This document shows, piece by piece, positions 10,097 through 20,468 of a DNA stretch of 64,000 nucleotides. Position numbers and translations under genes: made by a program. A model generated the notes under the pieces. The model did not search any database, was not told the origin of the DNA, and worked only from the letters and a program-made list of their open reading frames with translations. The stretch's first letter is position 1, and each line of letters begins with the position of its first letter. The stretch covers positions 2,046,001-2,110,000 of the forward strand of contig NZ_JACCBP010000001.1 of assembly GCF_013408655.1 (NCBI RefSeq). The letters run 5' to 3'. This DNA comes from Pigmentiphaga litoralis. GTDB taxonomy: Bacteria; Pseudomonadota; Gammaproteobacteria; Burkholderiales; Burkholderiaceae_B.

Positions 10097-11164
10097 ATGA
10101 CCTTGTGGAAATCCCTTGTGGGCGTGGCCCTGTCCGCCCTGATCGTATCCGGCGCCCAGGCCCAGACCGCCCCCGCGGCGCAACCCGACACCATCCGCTT
10201 TGGCGGCTTCGGCCAGGGCTTTGGCCAACCCTACGGCCTGGCGCTGCTGGCCATTGCGCAAGGCAAGGGCTTCCTTGCCGATGAGTTCAAGGGCACGCCC
10301 ACCAAACTGACGTTTGAATACTTCACCGGCACCGGCCCCGCGATCAACGAAGCAATCGCCAATCGCCGCCTGGATTTCGCGCAGTACGGGGCCTTGCCCA
10401 ACATCGTCGGCAAGGCCGCAGGTTTGCCGACGCGCCTGGTTGCGTCGTATGGACCGACCACCGTCTTTGCGGCGGCCCGTGCCGACCTGCCCATCCACTC
10501 GTTCAAGGACCTGGCCGGCAAACGCGTCGCGGTCGCGAAGGGGACGGTGCTGCACTGGGCCTTCCTGAAAGGGCTGGAAGCCAACGGACTGACCTTGAAC
10601 GACGTGACGCTGCTGGATCTGTCGACGGCCGACCAGCTGGCCGCGCTGGCGGCCGGCAGCATCGACGCCGCGGTGGGCACCAGCACCCTGCTGGCGCTGC
10701 GCGACAAGGGGGCGGTCAAGATTTTCTATTCGTCCAACGACGTGGGTCCCAAGGCCGCCGGATTCGGTGCGATCGCGGTGACGGAAGCGTTCGAAAAAGC
10801 CTACCCCGATGCCGTCCGCCGCGTGGCGCGCGGGCTGGTGCGCAGCGCGGCCTGGTTGGCCGAGGACAGCCACCGGGACGAGGCGCTGACGATCTGGTCA
10901 AAGTCGGGTGTGGCGCTCAGTTCCCTGAAGGCCGAGTTCGACGGCGTGGCGTTCAAGACCGTGTTCAACCCCCGCATCGACCCATTCCTGGTTGACCAGT
11001 ACCGCGACGCCATTGCGTTCAGCAAGGCCCAGAAGCTGATCCGCGCCGACATCGATCTGAAGCAGTGGGTGGCGCCGTCGTATGTCGATGACGCCATCAA
11101 CCAGTTGGGCGTGGCGGCGCTGTTCCCGGTGCGCCCGGCGGCGCCGTCCGCGGCATCCTACTGA
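10097..11164 (+). CDS. ABC substrate-binding protein, NitT/TauT (SsuA) family
   Basis: 355 aa. The start ATG follows AGGAA at 6 nt; an upstream TTG is less likely. Residues 1-23 form a Sec signal peptide ending in SGAQAQ. The mature part has the family features: an AIAQGKGFLADEF-like opening, FTGTGPAINEAIANRRLDFAQYG, and KDLAGKRVAVAKGTVLHW. Such periplasmic proteins feed sulfonate, taurine, nitrate or pyrimidine importers; the ligand here is unknown. It is followed by two permease genes and an ATPase gene, and preceded by the flavoprotein/ferredoxin pair, which suggests that the imported compound is that pair's substrate. Confidence 0.9.
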   Translation: MTLWKSLVGVALSALIVSGAQAQTAPAAQPDTIRFGGFGQGFGQPYGLALLAIAQGKGFLADEFKGTPTKLTFEYFTGTGPAINEAIANRRLDFAQYGALPNIVGKAAGLPTRLVASYGPTTVFAAARADLPIHSFKDLAGKRVAVAKGTVLHWAFLKGLEANGLTLNDVTLLDLSTADQLAALAAGSIDAAVGTSTLLALRDKGAVKIFYSSNDVGPKAAGFGAIAVTEAFEKAYPDAVRRVARGLVRSAAWLAEDSHRDEALTIWSKSGVALSSLKAEFDGVAFKTVFNPRIDPFLVDQYRDAIAFSKAQKLIRADIDLKQWVAPSYVDDAINQLGVAALFPVRPAAPSAASY

Positions 11165-11195
11165 CTGCTTCCGGCCTGCCCACAAGGACCGCGCC

Positions 11196-12122
11196 ATGCC
11201 TCCTGCCTCTCCCCTAGCCCTGTCCGATCTTGCAGCGCCGTCGCCGGGTCGCCCGCGATCGTCGTCCGTATCGGGACTGACACGATTACCGCGACTGCCT
11301 GGATTCCGCCGGCAGGCGGCGCTGCCGGCCTCGCGCCTGGCGCCCGCGCACCGGTCCAGCTTCGGATCGCGGCGCTCGCCCTTGCTGCTACCCCTGCTCC
11401 TTCCGGCGCTGCTGCTTGCACTGTGGCAGTTGGCCGCATCACAGGCGTGGCTGTCGGCACAGGTCCTGCCTGCGCCCGCATTTGTGTGGGACAGCTTTCT
11501 TGAACTCTGGCGCAATGGCGATATCGGCAGTGCACTGATCATCAGCCTGCATCGGATCGCCATCGGCTTCGGTGCAGGCGCGCTGGCAGGCCTGGCGGTC
11601 GGCATGGCGCTCGCCAGTTCCAACACGTTTCGCAGCTATGTCGAACCCTTGCTGAAGGCGCTGTTCGCGGTGCCATCGATCGGCTGGATTCCGATCCTGA
11701 TCCTGATCTTTGGCGTTGACGAAGCCCTGAAGATATTGATCATCGCCAAGGCCGTGTTCGTGCCCTTCGTCATCAACACGCAGCAAGGCATCCGCGACAT
11801 TCCGGTGGCCTATCGCGAGGCCGCTGCCGTGCTGCACCTGACGCGCTGGACACGGCTGACGCGGCTTACGCTGCCGGCCGCCCTGCCCGCGCTGTTCAGC
11901 GGCTTTCGCCTGGGCCTGAGCCATGCGTTCATCGCGCTGGTCGTGGTCGAGATGCTGGCGGCTACCGAAGGCATCGGCTATCTGATGGTCTGGGGACGCA
12001 AGCTGTTCCAGATCGATGTGGTGATCGTCGGCATGGTGCTGGTCGGGATACTGGGTGTGGCGCTGGACACCGTCTTGCGCCACGCGGAACGCCGCCTCAG
12101 CCGCTGGACGGTGCGGGCATGA
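11196..12122 (+). CDS. ABC transporter permease (SsuC/TauC type) 1
   Basis: 308 aa. The start ATG has AAGGA at 7 nt. The N-terminal 60 residues are Pro/Arg/Ser-rich and cytosolic. About six membrane spans follow, the first at roughly 64-82, with the EAA loop YREAAAVLHLTRWTRLTRLTLP that contacts the ATPase. The family is the BPD inner-membrane component of NitT/TauT importers. Its stop overlaps the start of a second, different permease (ATGA), so the channel is probably a heterodimer instead of the usual homodimer of SsuC. Confidence 0.9.
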   Translation: MPPASPLALSDLAAPSPGRPRSSSVSGLTRLPRLPGFRRQAALPASRLAPAHRSSFGSRRSPLLLPLLLPALLLALWQLAASQAWLSAQVLPAPAFVWDSFLELWRNGDIGSALIISLHRIAIGFGAGALAGLAVGMALASSNTFRSYVEPLLKALFAVPSIGWIPILILIFGVDEALKILIIAKAVFVPFVINTQQGIRDIPVAYREAAAVLHLTRWTRLTRLTLPAALPALFSGFRLGLSHAFIALVVVEMLAATEGIGYLMVWGRKLFQIDVVIVGMVLVGILGVALDTVLRHAERRLSRWTVRA

Positions 12123-12939
12123 CCGGCCTGACCCAACGCAACGGCGATATCGTGCCAGCAGCGAGTGCTGCTGCGCCATCCGGCCTTGCACCCGCTTCCG
12201 CGTGGCGCGGCGCCGTGCTGCCCCTGGCGCTGCTGGCCGGCTGGATCCTGACGGTCGACACCGGCTGGTTGACCAACCCTTTGCTGGTTCCGTTGGCGCA
12301 GGTGCTTGCTGCGCCTTTCACCGATCCCGACGGCCGACAGATCTGGGGGGCGATCGGCTGGAGCCTGCTGCGCGTCGTGGCGGGCGTGTCCACCGGCGCC
12401 AGCATCGGCATCGCCCTGGGCATCAGCCTGAGCCTGTGGCGGCCGGCACAGCGCGCGGTGTCGCCCACCCTGCACGGCCTGCGGCAAATTGCGCTGTTCG
12501 CGTGGATCCCTTTGTTGACGAGCTGGTTCGGCAACGGTGAAACCGCCAAGATCGTTTTCATTTCGCTGTCGGCGTGCTTCCCCGCCTTCCTGAATACCGA
12601 ACAGGGCGTGCGCACGATCTCGCCCGCCTTGCGCGAAGTTGCCGATCTGGCGCGGCTGTCGGCCTGGCAACGCGTGACCCGGCTGGTGCTGCCGGGCGCG
12701 GCGCCGTCGATCTTCATTGGCATCGAGATTGCGTTGCTGACGGCATGGATCGGCACGGTCGGCGCCGAATACGCGATCGGCGTGGGCGGCGGCATCGGCA
12801 GCTTCCTGGTCGCGGCGCGGGAAGGGTTCCGGATGGACCTCGTGCTGGTCGGCGTCGTGGCGCTGGCTGCGATCGGCTACGGCTTCAGCCGCCTTGCCCG
12901 CCGGCTTCGTTTCACCTTCGTTCCCTGGCAGACCCGTTC

Positions 12940-12943
<4 letters not shown>
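12119..12943 (+). CDS. ABC transporter permease (SsuC/TauC type) 2
   Basis: 274 aa, paralogous to the preceding permease but clearly diverged. It has six or so hydrophobic spans with the EAA-type loop LREVADLARLSAWQRVTRLV. The gene overlaps its neighbours by 4 bp on both sides (ATGA), which places it firmly in the importer operon. Two unlike permeases with one ATPase suggest a heteromeric transmembrane channel, as in some riboflavin and pyrimidine-precursor importers. Confidence 0.9.
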
Positions 12944-13713
<770 letters not shown>

Positions 13714-13731
13714 GCAAGGGCCGATGCACCG

Positions 13732-13758
13732 GGTTGCCCAGGTTGCCCGGGTTGCCTA
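13732..13758. repeat. 9-bp tandem repeat, three copies
   Basis: GGTTGCCCA, GGTTGCCCG and GGTTGCCTA lie in tandem 18 bp after the ATPase stop, between it and the convergent cyclase gene. No function is evident. It is one of several short tandem arrays sitting at gene ends in this window. Confidence 0.8.
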
Positions 13759-13771
13759 AGGTTGGGGGCCG

Positions 13772-14761
13772 TCAGCCCACCTGGTTGCGCCCGGAACTCT
13801 TGGCGCGATACAGCCCCGCATCGGCCCGGCTCAGGGCCGGTTCCAGGTTGGGTTCAGGCATCAGCCACTCTGACACGCCCACCGACACGGTCGGCGTACA
13901 GGTGGCGCCCGACGCCGGATCGGCCGTTCCCACCAGCGACGGCAGGTCCGCCGTTCCGGCTGAAATCGCCTGCTGCAGTTCGACGGCAATGCGGGCAGCG
14001 TCGGCAGCCGTCTTGCCCGGCAGCAACACGACGAACTCTTCACCACCATAACGAGCCACCAGGGCGTCGTCCTCCACGGCGGCCTGTAGCGCTCGCGCGA
14101 TGGCACACAGCACGGCGTCGCCATAGGCATGGCCGTACGCGTCGTTGATGGACTTGAAGTGGTCCACGTCGATCATCAGCACGGCCAGCGGCAAGTCATC
14201 TTCGATCGCGCGCTGCCGCAGCCCCCGCGCCACGTCCATCAACCGCCGGCGGTTCGCAATGCCCAGCAGCGGGTCGAGGGTGGCCAGCCGTTCCAGCTCG
14301 ACATTCGCGTCACGCAGCGCTTGCGTCCGGCGGTGCACCAGCGCTTCAAGGTTTTCCCGCGCTCGCACCCGGCCGGTCACATCGCTGAAGGTGAATACAT
14401 AGCCCCCACTGGGGAGTTGATTGCCCGCCACTTCGATGTAGCGGCCGTCGGGCTGCTTGCGGTCGAGCTTGAAATTGCGGCCTTCGCGCATGGCCTCTTC
14501 GCGCACCGCAATGTGATCGCGCGGGTCGCCATCCCCGTATTCGCCCTTGGCCGCCAGATACACCTGAAGGTCATGAAAGGCGGCGCCCGGCCGTATCAGG
14601 TCCTGCGGCACGTCGAACAGATCGCGGTAGCGATCGTTGACGAACACCACTTCATGGTTGCGGTTGACCACCAACAGGGCCTGGTCGATACCCGACAGCG
14701 CCTCGAGCACCAGGACGGTGTCGGCATTGACGGACGAAGATACCAGTGTCTCGGAAGGCAT
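13772..14761 (-). CDS. PAS-GGDEF diguanylate cyclase
   Basis: 329 aa with no membrane segment, so cytosolic. A PAS domain spans about 15-135 (LLVVNRNHEVVFVNDRYRDLF), a short coiled coil about 135-160, and the GGDEF domain follows with the active motif as GGEEF in ARYGGEEFVVLL. The RxxD inhibitory site seen in many cyclases is absent (EDDA at that position), unlike the GGDEF-EAL protein at the left edge. It is predicted to make c-di-GMP in response to a PAS-sensed signal. It is monocistronic and converges on the ABC operon. Confidence 0.92.
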   Translation of the reverse strand: MPSETLVSSSVNADTVLVLEALSGIDQALLVVNRNHEVVFVNDRYRDLFDVPQDLIRPGAAFHDLQVYLAAKGEYGDGDPRDHIAVREEAMREGRNFKLDRKQPDGRYIEVAGNQLPSGGYVFTFSDVTGRVRARENLEALVHRRTQALRDANVELERLATLDPLLGIANRRRLMDVARGLRQRAIEDDLPLAVLMIDVDHFKSINDAYGHAYGDAVLCAIARALQAAVEDDALVARYGGEEFVVLLPGKTAADAARIAVELQQAISAGTADLPSLVGTADPASGATCTPTVSVGVSEWLMPEPNLEPALSRADAGLYRAKSSGRNQVG

Positions 14762-14980
14762 CGGGGGGCGCCGCAGAAACGCCCGTCGGCGGTGCCGGGC
14801 GAGGTGGGAGAGCTGTCCGGCCGATCATATGCCACCCCGGCGTGGAGCGCGACCCCCCAGTGTCGTGGCCGCACGACGCCTGCCCATCGCCCTTCCCCGC
14901 CGGGTACACGGCTTGCTCAAGCGTAGTTCGCAAGCGGGAACGGCGCGCCGCGCCGTCGTGAACTTGCAGGAGCAACAAGA

Positions 14981-15187
14981 ATGAGCACACTCAAGAAAGG
15001 CGACGAAGTGGAGTGGAAGACGCCGCAGGGCAAGACAACGGGCACCGTCACCAAGAAGGTGACGGGCGAAGCCAAGGCGGGCGGCCATACCGCCAAGGCC
15101 AGCGCCAGCGAGCCGCAATACGAGGTCAAGAGTGACAAGACGGGCAAGACCGCCATCCACAAGCCGGACGCGCTCAAGAAAAAATAA
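14981..15187 (+). CDS. DUF2945 small basic protein (HVA1/TUDOR-like)
   Basis: 68 aa, very Lys/Thr-rich. It fits the DUF2945 family: KKGDEVEWKTPQGKTTGTVTKK with the repeated-glycine and K-rich end. It has an AGGAG-type ribosome site 9 nt upstream. The family has a single small beta-barrel domain and no firm biochemical role. The 219 bp before it hold only promoter-type DNA between two divergent genes; nothing distinctive is seen there. Confidence 0.85.
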   Translation: MSTLKKGDEVEWKTPQGKTTGTVTKKVTGEAKAGGHTAKASASEPQYEVKSDKTGKTAIHKPDALKKK

Positions 15188-15250
15188 AGGCGGGCCGTTG
15201 GGAACAGCGCTTGCGAATCCGGAGGCTCTCGTCTTTTCAGGAGCGCTCCG

Positions 15251-16126
15251 ATGCGGTTGCACCATCTCAATTGCATATCGACCTGCCCGGTCGGCGGTCA
15301 TCTCATGGATGGACGCAGCCGCTGCCTGGTGTGCCGCGGCCATCTGGCCTGCCATTGCATCCTGGTCGAACCGCCCGACGGTGGCCTGATCCTGATCGAT
15401 ACCGGCCTGGGACTGCGCGACGTGCATGACCCCAAGAGCCGGCTCAGTGCCTATTTCCTGGCGCTGCTGAAACCGGAATTCCGCCAAGAAATGACGGCGC
15501 GGCGGCAGGTCGAACGGCTGGGGTTTCGTGCCGAAGACGTGCGCCACATCGTGCTGACGCACCTGGATTTCGACCATGCCGGGGGCCTCGACGACTTTCC
15601 GAACGCCGTGGTCCACCTCATACGCCGGGAAAAAGACGCCGCCGAGGCGCAAGCCACCTGGATGGACCGGCAACGATTCCGGCCGCAGCAGTGGTCGTCC
15701 CGCCCCCGGTGGCGGGTGTATGACCCGATGGAAGGCGAAGCCTGGTACGGCTTTGCACGGGCTCGCCCGCTTGATGGCCTGCCACCGGAAATTGCCCTGA
15801 TCCCGCTGATCGGCCACACGCTGGGGCACGCCGGCGTGGCCGTCCAGCGCAGCGGCAAGTGGCTGCTGCAAGCGGGAGACGCCTATTTCTATCACGAAGA
15901 AATGCGCCTGCAGGATCCGCACTGCACCCCCGGCCTGCGGTTCTACCAGTGGATGCTGGAAAAGGAGCGGGCCGCGCGCTTCGACAATCAGCGCCGGCTG
16001 CGCGAGCTGGTGGCCGGCCACGCCGACGAGGTGGATGTCTGCTGCGGCCATGATCTGCACGAGTTCGAACGCCTGGCCGGGCGCATCGCGGCGGTTCCGG
16101 CCTCGGCCTTGCGTGCCTCCCGCTGA
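15251..16126 (+). CDS. MBL-fold metallohydrolase
   Basis: 291 aa, cytosolic. The metal site motif is THLDFDHAGG, with further ligands in IGHTLGHAG, LLQAGDAYF and a late CCGHD. Metallo-beta-lactamase-fold hydrolases of this type act on lactones, thioesters or similar substrates; the substrate is not evident. Ribosome site AGGAG lies 8 nt upstream. It is 63 bp downstream of the DUF2945 gene in the same direction. Confidence 0.88.
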   Translation: MRLHHLNCISTCPVGGHLMDGRSRCLVCRGHLACHCILVEPPDGGLILIDTGLGLRDVHDPKSRLSAYFLALLKPEFRQEMTARRQVERLGFRAEDVRHIVLTHLDFDHAGGLDDFPNAVVHLIRREKDAAEAQATWMDRQRFRPQQWSSRPRWRVYDPMEGEAWYGFARARPLDGLPPEIALIPLIGHTLGHAGVAVQRSGKWLLQAGDAYFYHEEMRLQDPHCTPGLRFYQWMLEKERAARFDNQRRLRELVAGHADEVDVCCGHDLHEFERLAGRIAAVPASALRASR

Positions 16127-16238
16127 AGGCGGGCCCTCATGGTCGAGCAGACCCGACGCGGATCAGCAGGGCCGATGCGGGTCCCGAGGATGCCCCGCCG
16201 ATGCCGCCCGAGCTGCCGCAGCCGCGCTCACGGTCGCC

Positions 16239-18848
16239 CTATCGGTCCGGCTGGACATCCGTCGGCATGCCCATCAGGCTGGCGATCGACGCCGACATGT
16301 CGAGCGGCGGCTGCCCCGCTGCGACCGGGCGGGCGATAGGCGGACTGGCCGCCTTGTTGCGCAGGGTCACCACCACGCCGGTGACCCGGTCGCTGCTGGT
16401 CACATAGGGCGACAGCAGCACCGTGAACCACCGGCCGGCCCGGTCGGACACCTGCCGTTCCTGCCTGCGCAGCGTGCGCATGACGGTAGCGGCGTCGTCG
16501 GCCAGCCCCGGGTAGTTCAAGCCGTACACCACATCGGTCAGCGGGCCGCAGGCTTCGAGCGCCGCCACATCGAACACGGTGCGGCATGCCGGGGTATAGA
16601 ACCGGACCGACAGCTGGCGGTCAACGAACATGACCGCCGATTCACTGGCGTGCCGCAGATTACGCAGATGGTCACGCTCCGTGGCGGCCCGCTCCATTTC
16701 CTGTTCCAGCTCGGAAACGAGCGTGCTCAATTCCTGGTTGGCTGCCTGCAGCGCGGACTCCCGCGCTTTCAATTCTTCGGTCGCCGTGCGCAGCTCTTCG
16801 TTGATGATCTGCAGGGCTTCATTCGCCGCATGCAATGACGCCTGGCCGGCGCCCTGCGACGGGTCGCCCTGCCTGCGCAGCCCCGTGCGCACCGTATGCA
16901 GATGGGATTCGATGCGCCGCACGGGCGCTTCAGGCGGCAACGCGTCGGCCACGGGATCGACCTCGGCTTCGTCGAACAGCACCAGGATCAGGTCGGCGCC
17001 ATTGTCGCTGTCGGTGAACGGCTTGGCGGCGATGCTGACCAGCAGATCGCGGCCGCCCCGGCGGAACGACACTTGGGGCGAATAGACCGGCTGCCGCGAT
17101 AGCGTCGCCTCGTGCAGCGCCGCGCGCAGTGCGCCGCGCAAGGCCGGATCGATCACGGCCAACAGTTGGCGGGTCGGCTCGCCCACCGAGAAGGTCAGGA
17201 AGCGTCCGACCCGGTCGCACAGGTGCACCAGTTCGTATTCATGCCCGACGATCAGACTGGGCAAGGCGTCTCGTTGCAGCGCGCGCCGGTAGATCTCGCC
17301 GCTCGCGCTCGATTTGAACGCCGACTCGGTTACCCCTTGGCCGGCCGGCACGGGCACCTGTGCGTCCGCACCGGTCAGCCTCGCCCGGTACAGCCCGCGC
17401 TGGCGGTCCACCGACACGAACCACTCGTCCATGGCGTCGGACCCTTCGTTTTCACCCAGCAGCAGATACCCGCCCGGTACCAGCGAATAATGCAGCACCC
17501 GCAGCATGGCGCGCTGGATCGAGTGCGTGAGCAAGGACAAGCGATTGCGCCACGCCACCAGGTGCAGTCGGGATAGCGGCGGATCCTGCAACAGGTCATG
17601 CGCCGCGAACACGATCGTGCCGCGCAGCTTGCGATTGGCGACGGCATCGCCATTCGACACGGCAAAATGCCGTTCCGCCACGGCGCCTGCCATGTTGGCA
17701 ATCCGGGACGCGGGGTAGCGTCCGGCCCGGGCCTGCACCAGCGCCGACGCGTCCGACTCGGTCGCGAACACCTGCACCGCCGCGGCCGCGCCAGGCTGGC
17801 TCACGGCATCGAGCAGCAGGATGCCGATCGCATAACTGTCCTCGCCCCGCCCGCAATCCACATTCCACGCCCGCAACACCGGATCGCCCCGCTGGCTTGC
17901 AAGATCAACCAGCCCCTGACAGGTTTCGGTGTCGAGCAACACAGAAGTCCGCGTATCGAACAGCGACGGGCCGCCACTGGCCAGTTCGGCCAGCAAGGCA
18001 TGGGCTTCGGCAGGCCGGCCCTGCAGGTAATCGCGGTACGCGGGCAGGCCGGCCACGCAGGCGATCCGCAGGCGGCGCGTCACCCGCGGCATCAGGGCAT
18101 CGCGCCGATATCGACGGAAATCATGACGTGCGTGATGGCAGAGCAGGGTCAGCACATCGCGCCAGGCCCATTCCTCTGCCTCGGCTTCCACCACACTGTC
18201 GGCCGTGTGCGGATCGGCCAGCACATGCCGGCCGCGCGGCGGCGCGTGGGCGTCAGACACCTGGCGGATCAGGCGGATGCGCGCCGCCAACTGGTCGGAC
18301 GGCATGCAGATATCCGCTTCCGGACACGGCGCGATATCGCTGGCCGCCATCACGATGCCGCCCACTTGCCGCACCGAATGCCACCCCTGGGTTGCCACGT
18401 TTTGCCGGGCCATGAAACTGAGCGCGAACACACGCTCGCCATACGCATGCGCAAGCTGGATCAGCCCTGCGTCCACGACACTGGCAAAGGGGGTATCGGC
18501 AGGCGCGGCATCCGTGCCCACCATGCCCTCGATGACATCCACTGTCTGGTTGCCCGGAACGATATACAGATGCCCGGGACGGGGCTTGAGGCGCTCCGCC
18601 AGCACCTGTACCGGCAGGTCGGCCGCCTGCTGCAATGCGAGCAGGCAATCGAGCGTCCGGTCCGCCTCGGCGTCCAGCATCACGATGAACACCGCGTCGG
18701 TGCGCGGGTCCACTTGCCGGAAAAAGGACGCCAAGGCGTCGACCCGCGCCGCGGTGGCGGCAATGGCGATGACGGTGCGCCCAACGCCGGACGACAGAAG
18801 ATCAGCGGCCGGAAGCGTCGGACGACGCGGCATCGTGGTGTGGTTCAT
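16239..18848 (-). CDS. CheB-CheR-PAS hybrid protein with degenerate CheB domain
   Basis: 869 aa. Order: CheB methylesterase-like domain (about 24-210), CheR methyltransferase-like domain (about 225-480), a CheR-associated PAS-like region (about 520-640), a long coiled coil (about 665-735) and a terminal PAS domain (about 735-835). The CheB nucleophile motif GASxGG is replaced by AATAAR at 30-35, and the usual IVQHL by IVMLD, so methylesterase activity is unlikely. The CheR SAM loop is partly kept (DCGRGEDSYAIG). Similar proteins usually end in a histidine kinase; here the protein stops after PAS. There is no chemotaxis gene nearby. No clear ribosome site precedes the ATG. Confidence 0.85.
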   Translation of the reverse strand: MNHTTMPRRPTLPAADLLSSGVGRTVIAIAATAARVDALASFFRQVDPRTDAVFIVMLDAEADRTLDCLLALQQAADLPVQVLAERLKPRPGHLYIVPGNQTVDVIEGMVGTDAAPADTPFASVVDAGLIQLAHAYGERVFALSFMARQNVATQGWHSVRQVGGIVMAASDIAPCPEADICMPSDQLAARIRLIRQVSDAHAPPRGRHVLADPHTADSVVEAEAEEWAWRDVLTLLCHHARHDFRRYRRDALMPRVTRRLRIACVAGLPAYRDYLQGRPAEAHALLAELASGGPSLFDTRTSVLLDTETCQGLVDLASQRGDPVLRAWNVDCGRGEDSYAIGILLLDAVSQPGAAAAVQVFATESDASALVQARAGRYPASRIANMAGAVAERHFAVSNGDAVANRKLRGTIVFAAHDLLQDPPLSRLHLVAWRNRLSLLTHSIQRAMLRVLHYSLVPGGYLLLGENEGSDAMDEWFVSVDRQRGLYRARLTGADAQVPVPAGQGVTESAFKSSASGEIYRRALQRDALPSLIVGHEYELVHLCDRVGRFLTFSVGEPTRQLLAVIDPALRGALRAALHEATLSRQPVYSPQVSFRRGGRDLLVSIAAKPFTDSDNGADLILVLFDEAEVDPVADALPPEAPVRRIESHLHTVRTGLRRQGDPSQGAGQASLHAANEALQIINEELRTATEELKARESALQAANQELSTLVSELEQEMERAATERDHLRNLRHASESAVMFVDRQLSVRFYTPACRTVFDVAALEACGPLTDVVYGLNYPGLADDAATVMRTLRRQERQVSDRAGRWFTVLLSPYVTSSDRVTGVVVTLRNKAASPPIARPVAAGQPPLDMSASIASLMGMPTDVQPDR

Positions 18849-19114
18849 GGGGGAACGGACTCGTTAACGTAGAAGGGGGGTGACGACGACAGCGCAGCGC
18901 GAGAACGGCGCACGCACGAAAAGGATCGGCCCCGATCAAATCTCACGCAAATCATACGTCCAACCTAGCCCCAGGCGATAGTTTTCCCGACCTGACCGTT
19001 TGGACCGGACCATGCAGCGCCTAAGGATTAGACCGTCCGGTGGCGTCGGCCACGGTTCAAACGCCGGATAATTGCCCATCCGCACGCACCAGCGTGCCGC
19101 ACGGGAGACGCTGC

Positions 19115-19318
19115 GTGGTCGTCACGGAACTCATCGAAGAATTGCAGAAGTACCCGCCGCACTGGACGGTGCTGGTCGAGTATCCGTCACGCCAGGCCTC
19201 GCGGCCCCTGGCGGACATCAGCGAACTGGCGTCCGTGGTCACCGTCGGAGTCGCTGCCGAAACACGCATTGCGCTGCACTGTACGGTCGTCCTGAGCAGC
19301 CTGGAAGGCCTCCGGTAG
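19115..19318 (+). CDS. Small conserved-looking protein of unknown function
   Basis: 67 aa from a GTG with GGGAG at 7 nt; the upstream extension of the frame looks non-coding. The sequence opens VVVTELIEELQKYPPHWTV, the ELIxxLQKYP helix seen in many short bacterial and phage hypothetical proteins, followed by two beta-like stretches. No function can be assigned. The 266 bp upstream contain no gene and no clear motif. Confidence 0.6.
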   Translation: MVVTELIEELQKYPPHWTVLVEYPSRQASRPLADISELASVVTVGVAAETRIALHCTVVLSSLEGLR

Positions 19319-19327
19319 CCGCCCTGG

Positions 19328-19370
19328 AAGTTGACAGCCATTCAACTTTGAGCTGGCTCAATAATTTTTT
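19328..19370 (+). terminator. Possible weak intrinsic terminator
   Basis: Two short hairpins (AAGTTGA/TCAACTT and TTGAG/CTCAA) followed by TAATTTTTT, just after the small gene at 19115 and before a convergent gene. The stems are short, so this is a weak call. Confidence 0.35.
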
Positions 19371-19377
19371 GGCACTG

Positions 19378-19923
19378 TCAGTTCGGCGCGACATACCAGG
19401 GCTGCGCACGCGGAAACCGGGCCAGGTACGCCGCCCAGTCGTCGTGGAAAGCCTGTGTCATGTAGGTCAGATAAAACGTTTCCGGATGACGTTCGTCGTA
19501 GCGGATCTCGACATAGTCGGTTTCGTCCCGCCACTGCGCCGCCCCATGCTGCGGGTCGCCCAGGTCGACCTTGACGGTCGCATGGCGGTAGGTAAAGGCA
19601 TCGGCGGCGGCGCGCAGGTAATGGCGCGGCACACTCAGAAAGACGGCAGCCACCCGGCCCGGCGCGGCGTCGCACACGATCGCCATCTGCTTCAGGTCCG
19701 GCAGGTCGTCGAGCACCGGCTTTTCCGGATAGAAGGCCGATCCGCCCGTCACATCACTGGTCGCCCGCACCCACAAGTCCCAGGTCTGCCGCTTCTGGCG
19801 CTGCATCTGTTTGCAGGGGGTCGTGCCCAGCTCCACACCGAGCGGCGACGTCCAGTCCACGTCGGCATGCGCGGCGCCGGCAAGCATCAACGCTGCCAGA
19901 AAGAAAAGGCATCTTGCTGCCAT
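19378..19923 (-). CDS. Exported protein of unknown function
   Basis: 181 aa. A Sec signal peptide covers 1-20 (MAARCLFFLAALMLAGAAHA, cut before DVDW). The mature protein is a soluble periplasmic-type chain with two cysteines (in TTPCKQM and AIVCDAA) that could pair. I do not recognise the family. A weak AGGAA site lies 10 nt upstream. It stands alone between convergent and same-strand small genes. Confidence 0.7.
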   Translation of the reverse strand: MAARCLFFLAALMLAGAAHADVDWTSPLGVELGTTPCKQMQRQKRQTWDLWVRATSDVTGGSAFYPEKPVLDDLPDLKQMAIVCDAAPGRVAAVFLSVPRHYLRAAADAFTYRHATVKVDLGDPQHGAAQWRDETDYVEIRYDERHPETFYLTYMTQAFHDDWAAYLARFPRAQPWYVAPN

Positions 19924-20024
19924 GGAAAACGGATTCCTGTGGGGGTCGTGCCGGGACGGCAGCCGTGGCGGGCACGAATGGAAAGGCCGCGTATTGCTAC
20001 GCGGCCGCTACAAGACTTGCAGGT

Positions 20025-20324
20025 TCAGCGCAGCACTTTGCGCGAAAGGACCGACGCCGATTCGTCGCTGTCCGAAGCATGGAACAACCGGTGGGCCCGG
20101 ACTTCCACAGGCTCGGAGATCGCGAGCCCCTGGGCTGCGGCGCGCAGCAACTCTTCACTGGGTTTGGAGCAGAACACGCCAGCCTTTTCTCCGGCGCCCC
20201 ATAGATCGGTGTCGAGCGGTTGCAGCCACGCCTTGTCTTCATTCAGTGCACACCCGTGCCATGCGCCATCGGGTGATTTCAGCGCCACTACAAAACACAC
20301 CAGCTTCTTGCGATCAATTGGCAT
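20025..20324 (-). CDS. Hypothetical protein, 99 aa
   Basis: Starts at an ATG with GGGAG at 6 nt. Soluble, mixed charge, begins MPIDRKKLVCFVVAL with the core sequence DGAWHGCALNEDKAWLQPLD. No signal peptide or membrane span. Family not recognised. It belongs to a run of short minus-strand genes between 19.4 and 21.8 kb. Confidence 0.7.
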   Translation of the reverse strand: MPIDRKKLVCFVVALKSPDGAWHGCALNEDKAWLQPLDTDLWGAGEKAGVFCSKPSEELLRAAAQGLAISEPVEVRAHRLFHASDSDESASVLSRKVLR

Positions 20325-20468
20325 AGCTTGCTCCCTCGTCTAGAGACCACTGTGTCGGACCAGCATATGCAGTCAGTACAGCAGAATATAGGCGCGGGAG
20401 GAGCCGTGATCCAGCCCTGGATACCCAGGGAATTCACCAATGAACCTGCAGATTTTGCCGGTTTTCGG

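Noticed and set aside
9994..10097. Riboswitch before the binding-protein gene
   Set aside because: Only one short GC hairpin is present in about 90 bp; no multi-stem conserved architecture is visible.
16239..18848. Chemotaxis operon
   Set aside because: The CheB/CheR-like protein stands alone, with a defective CheB site and no che or mcp genes in the window.
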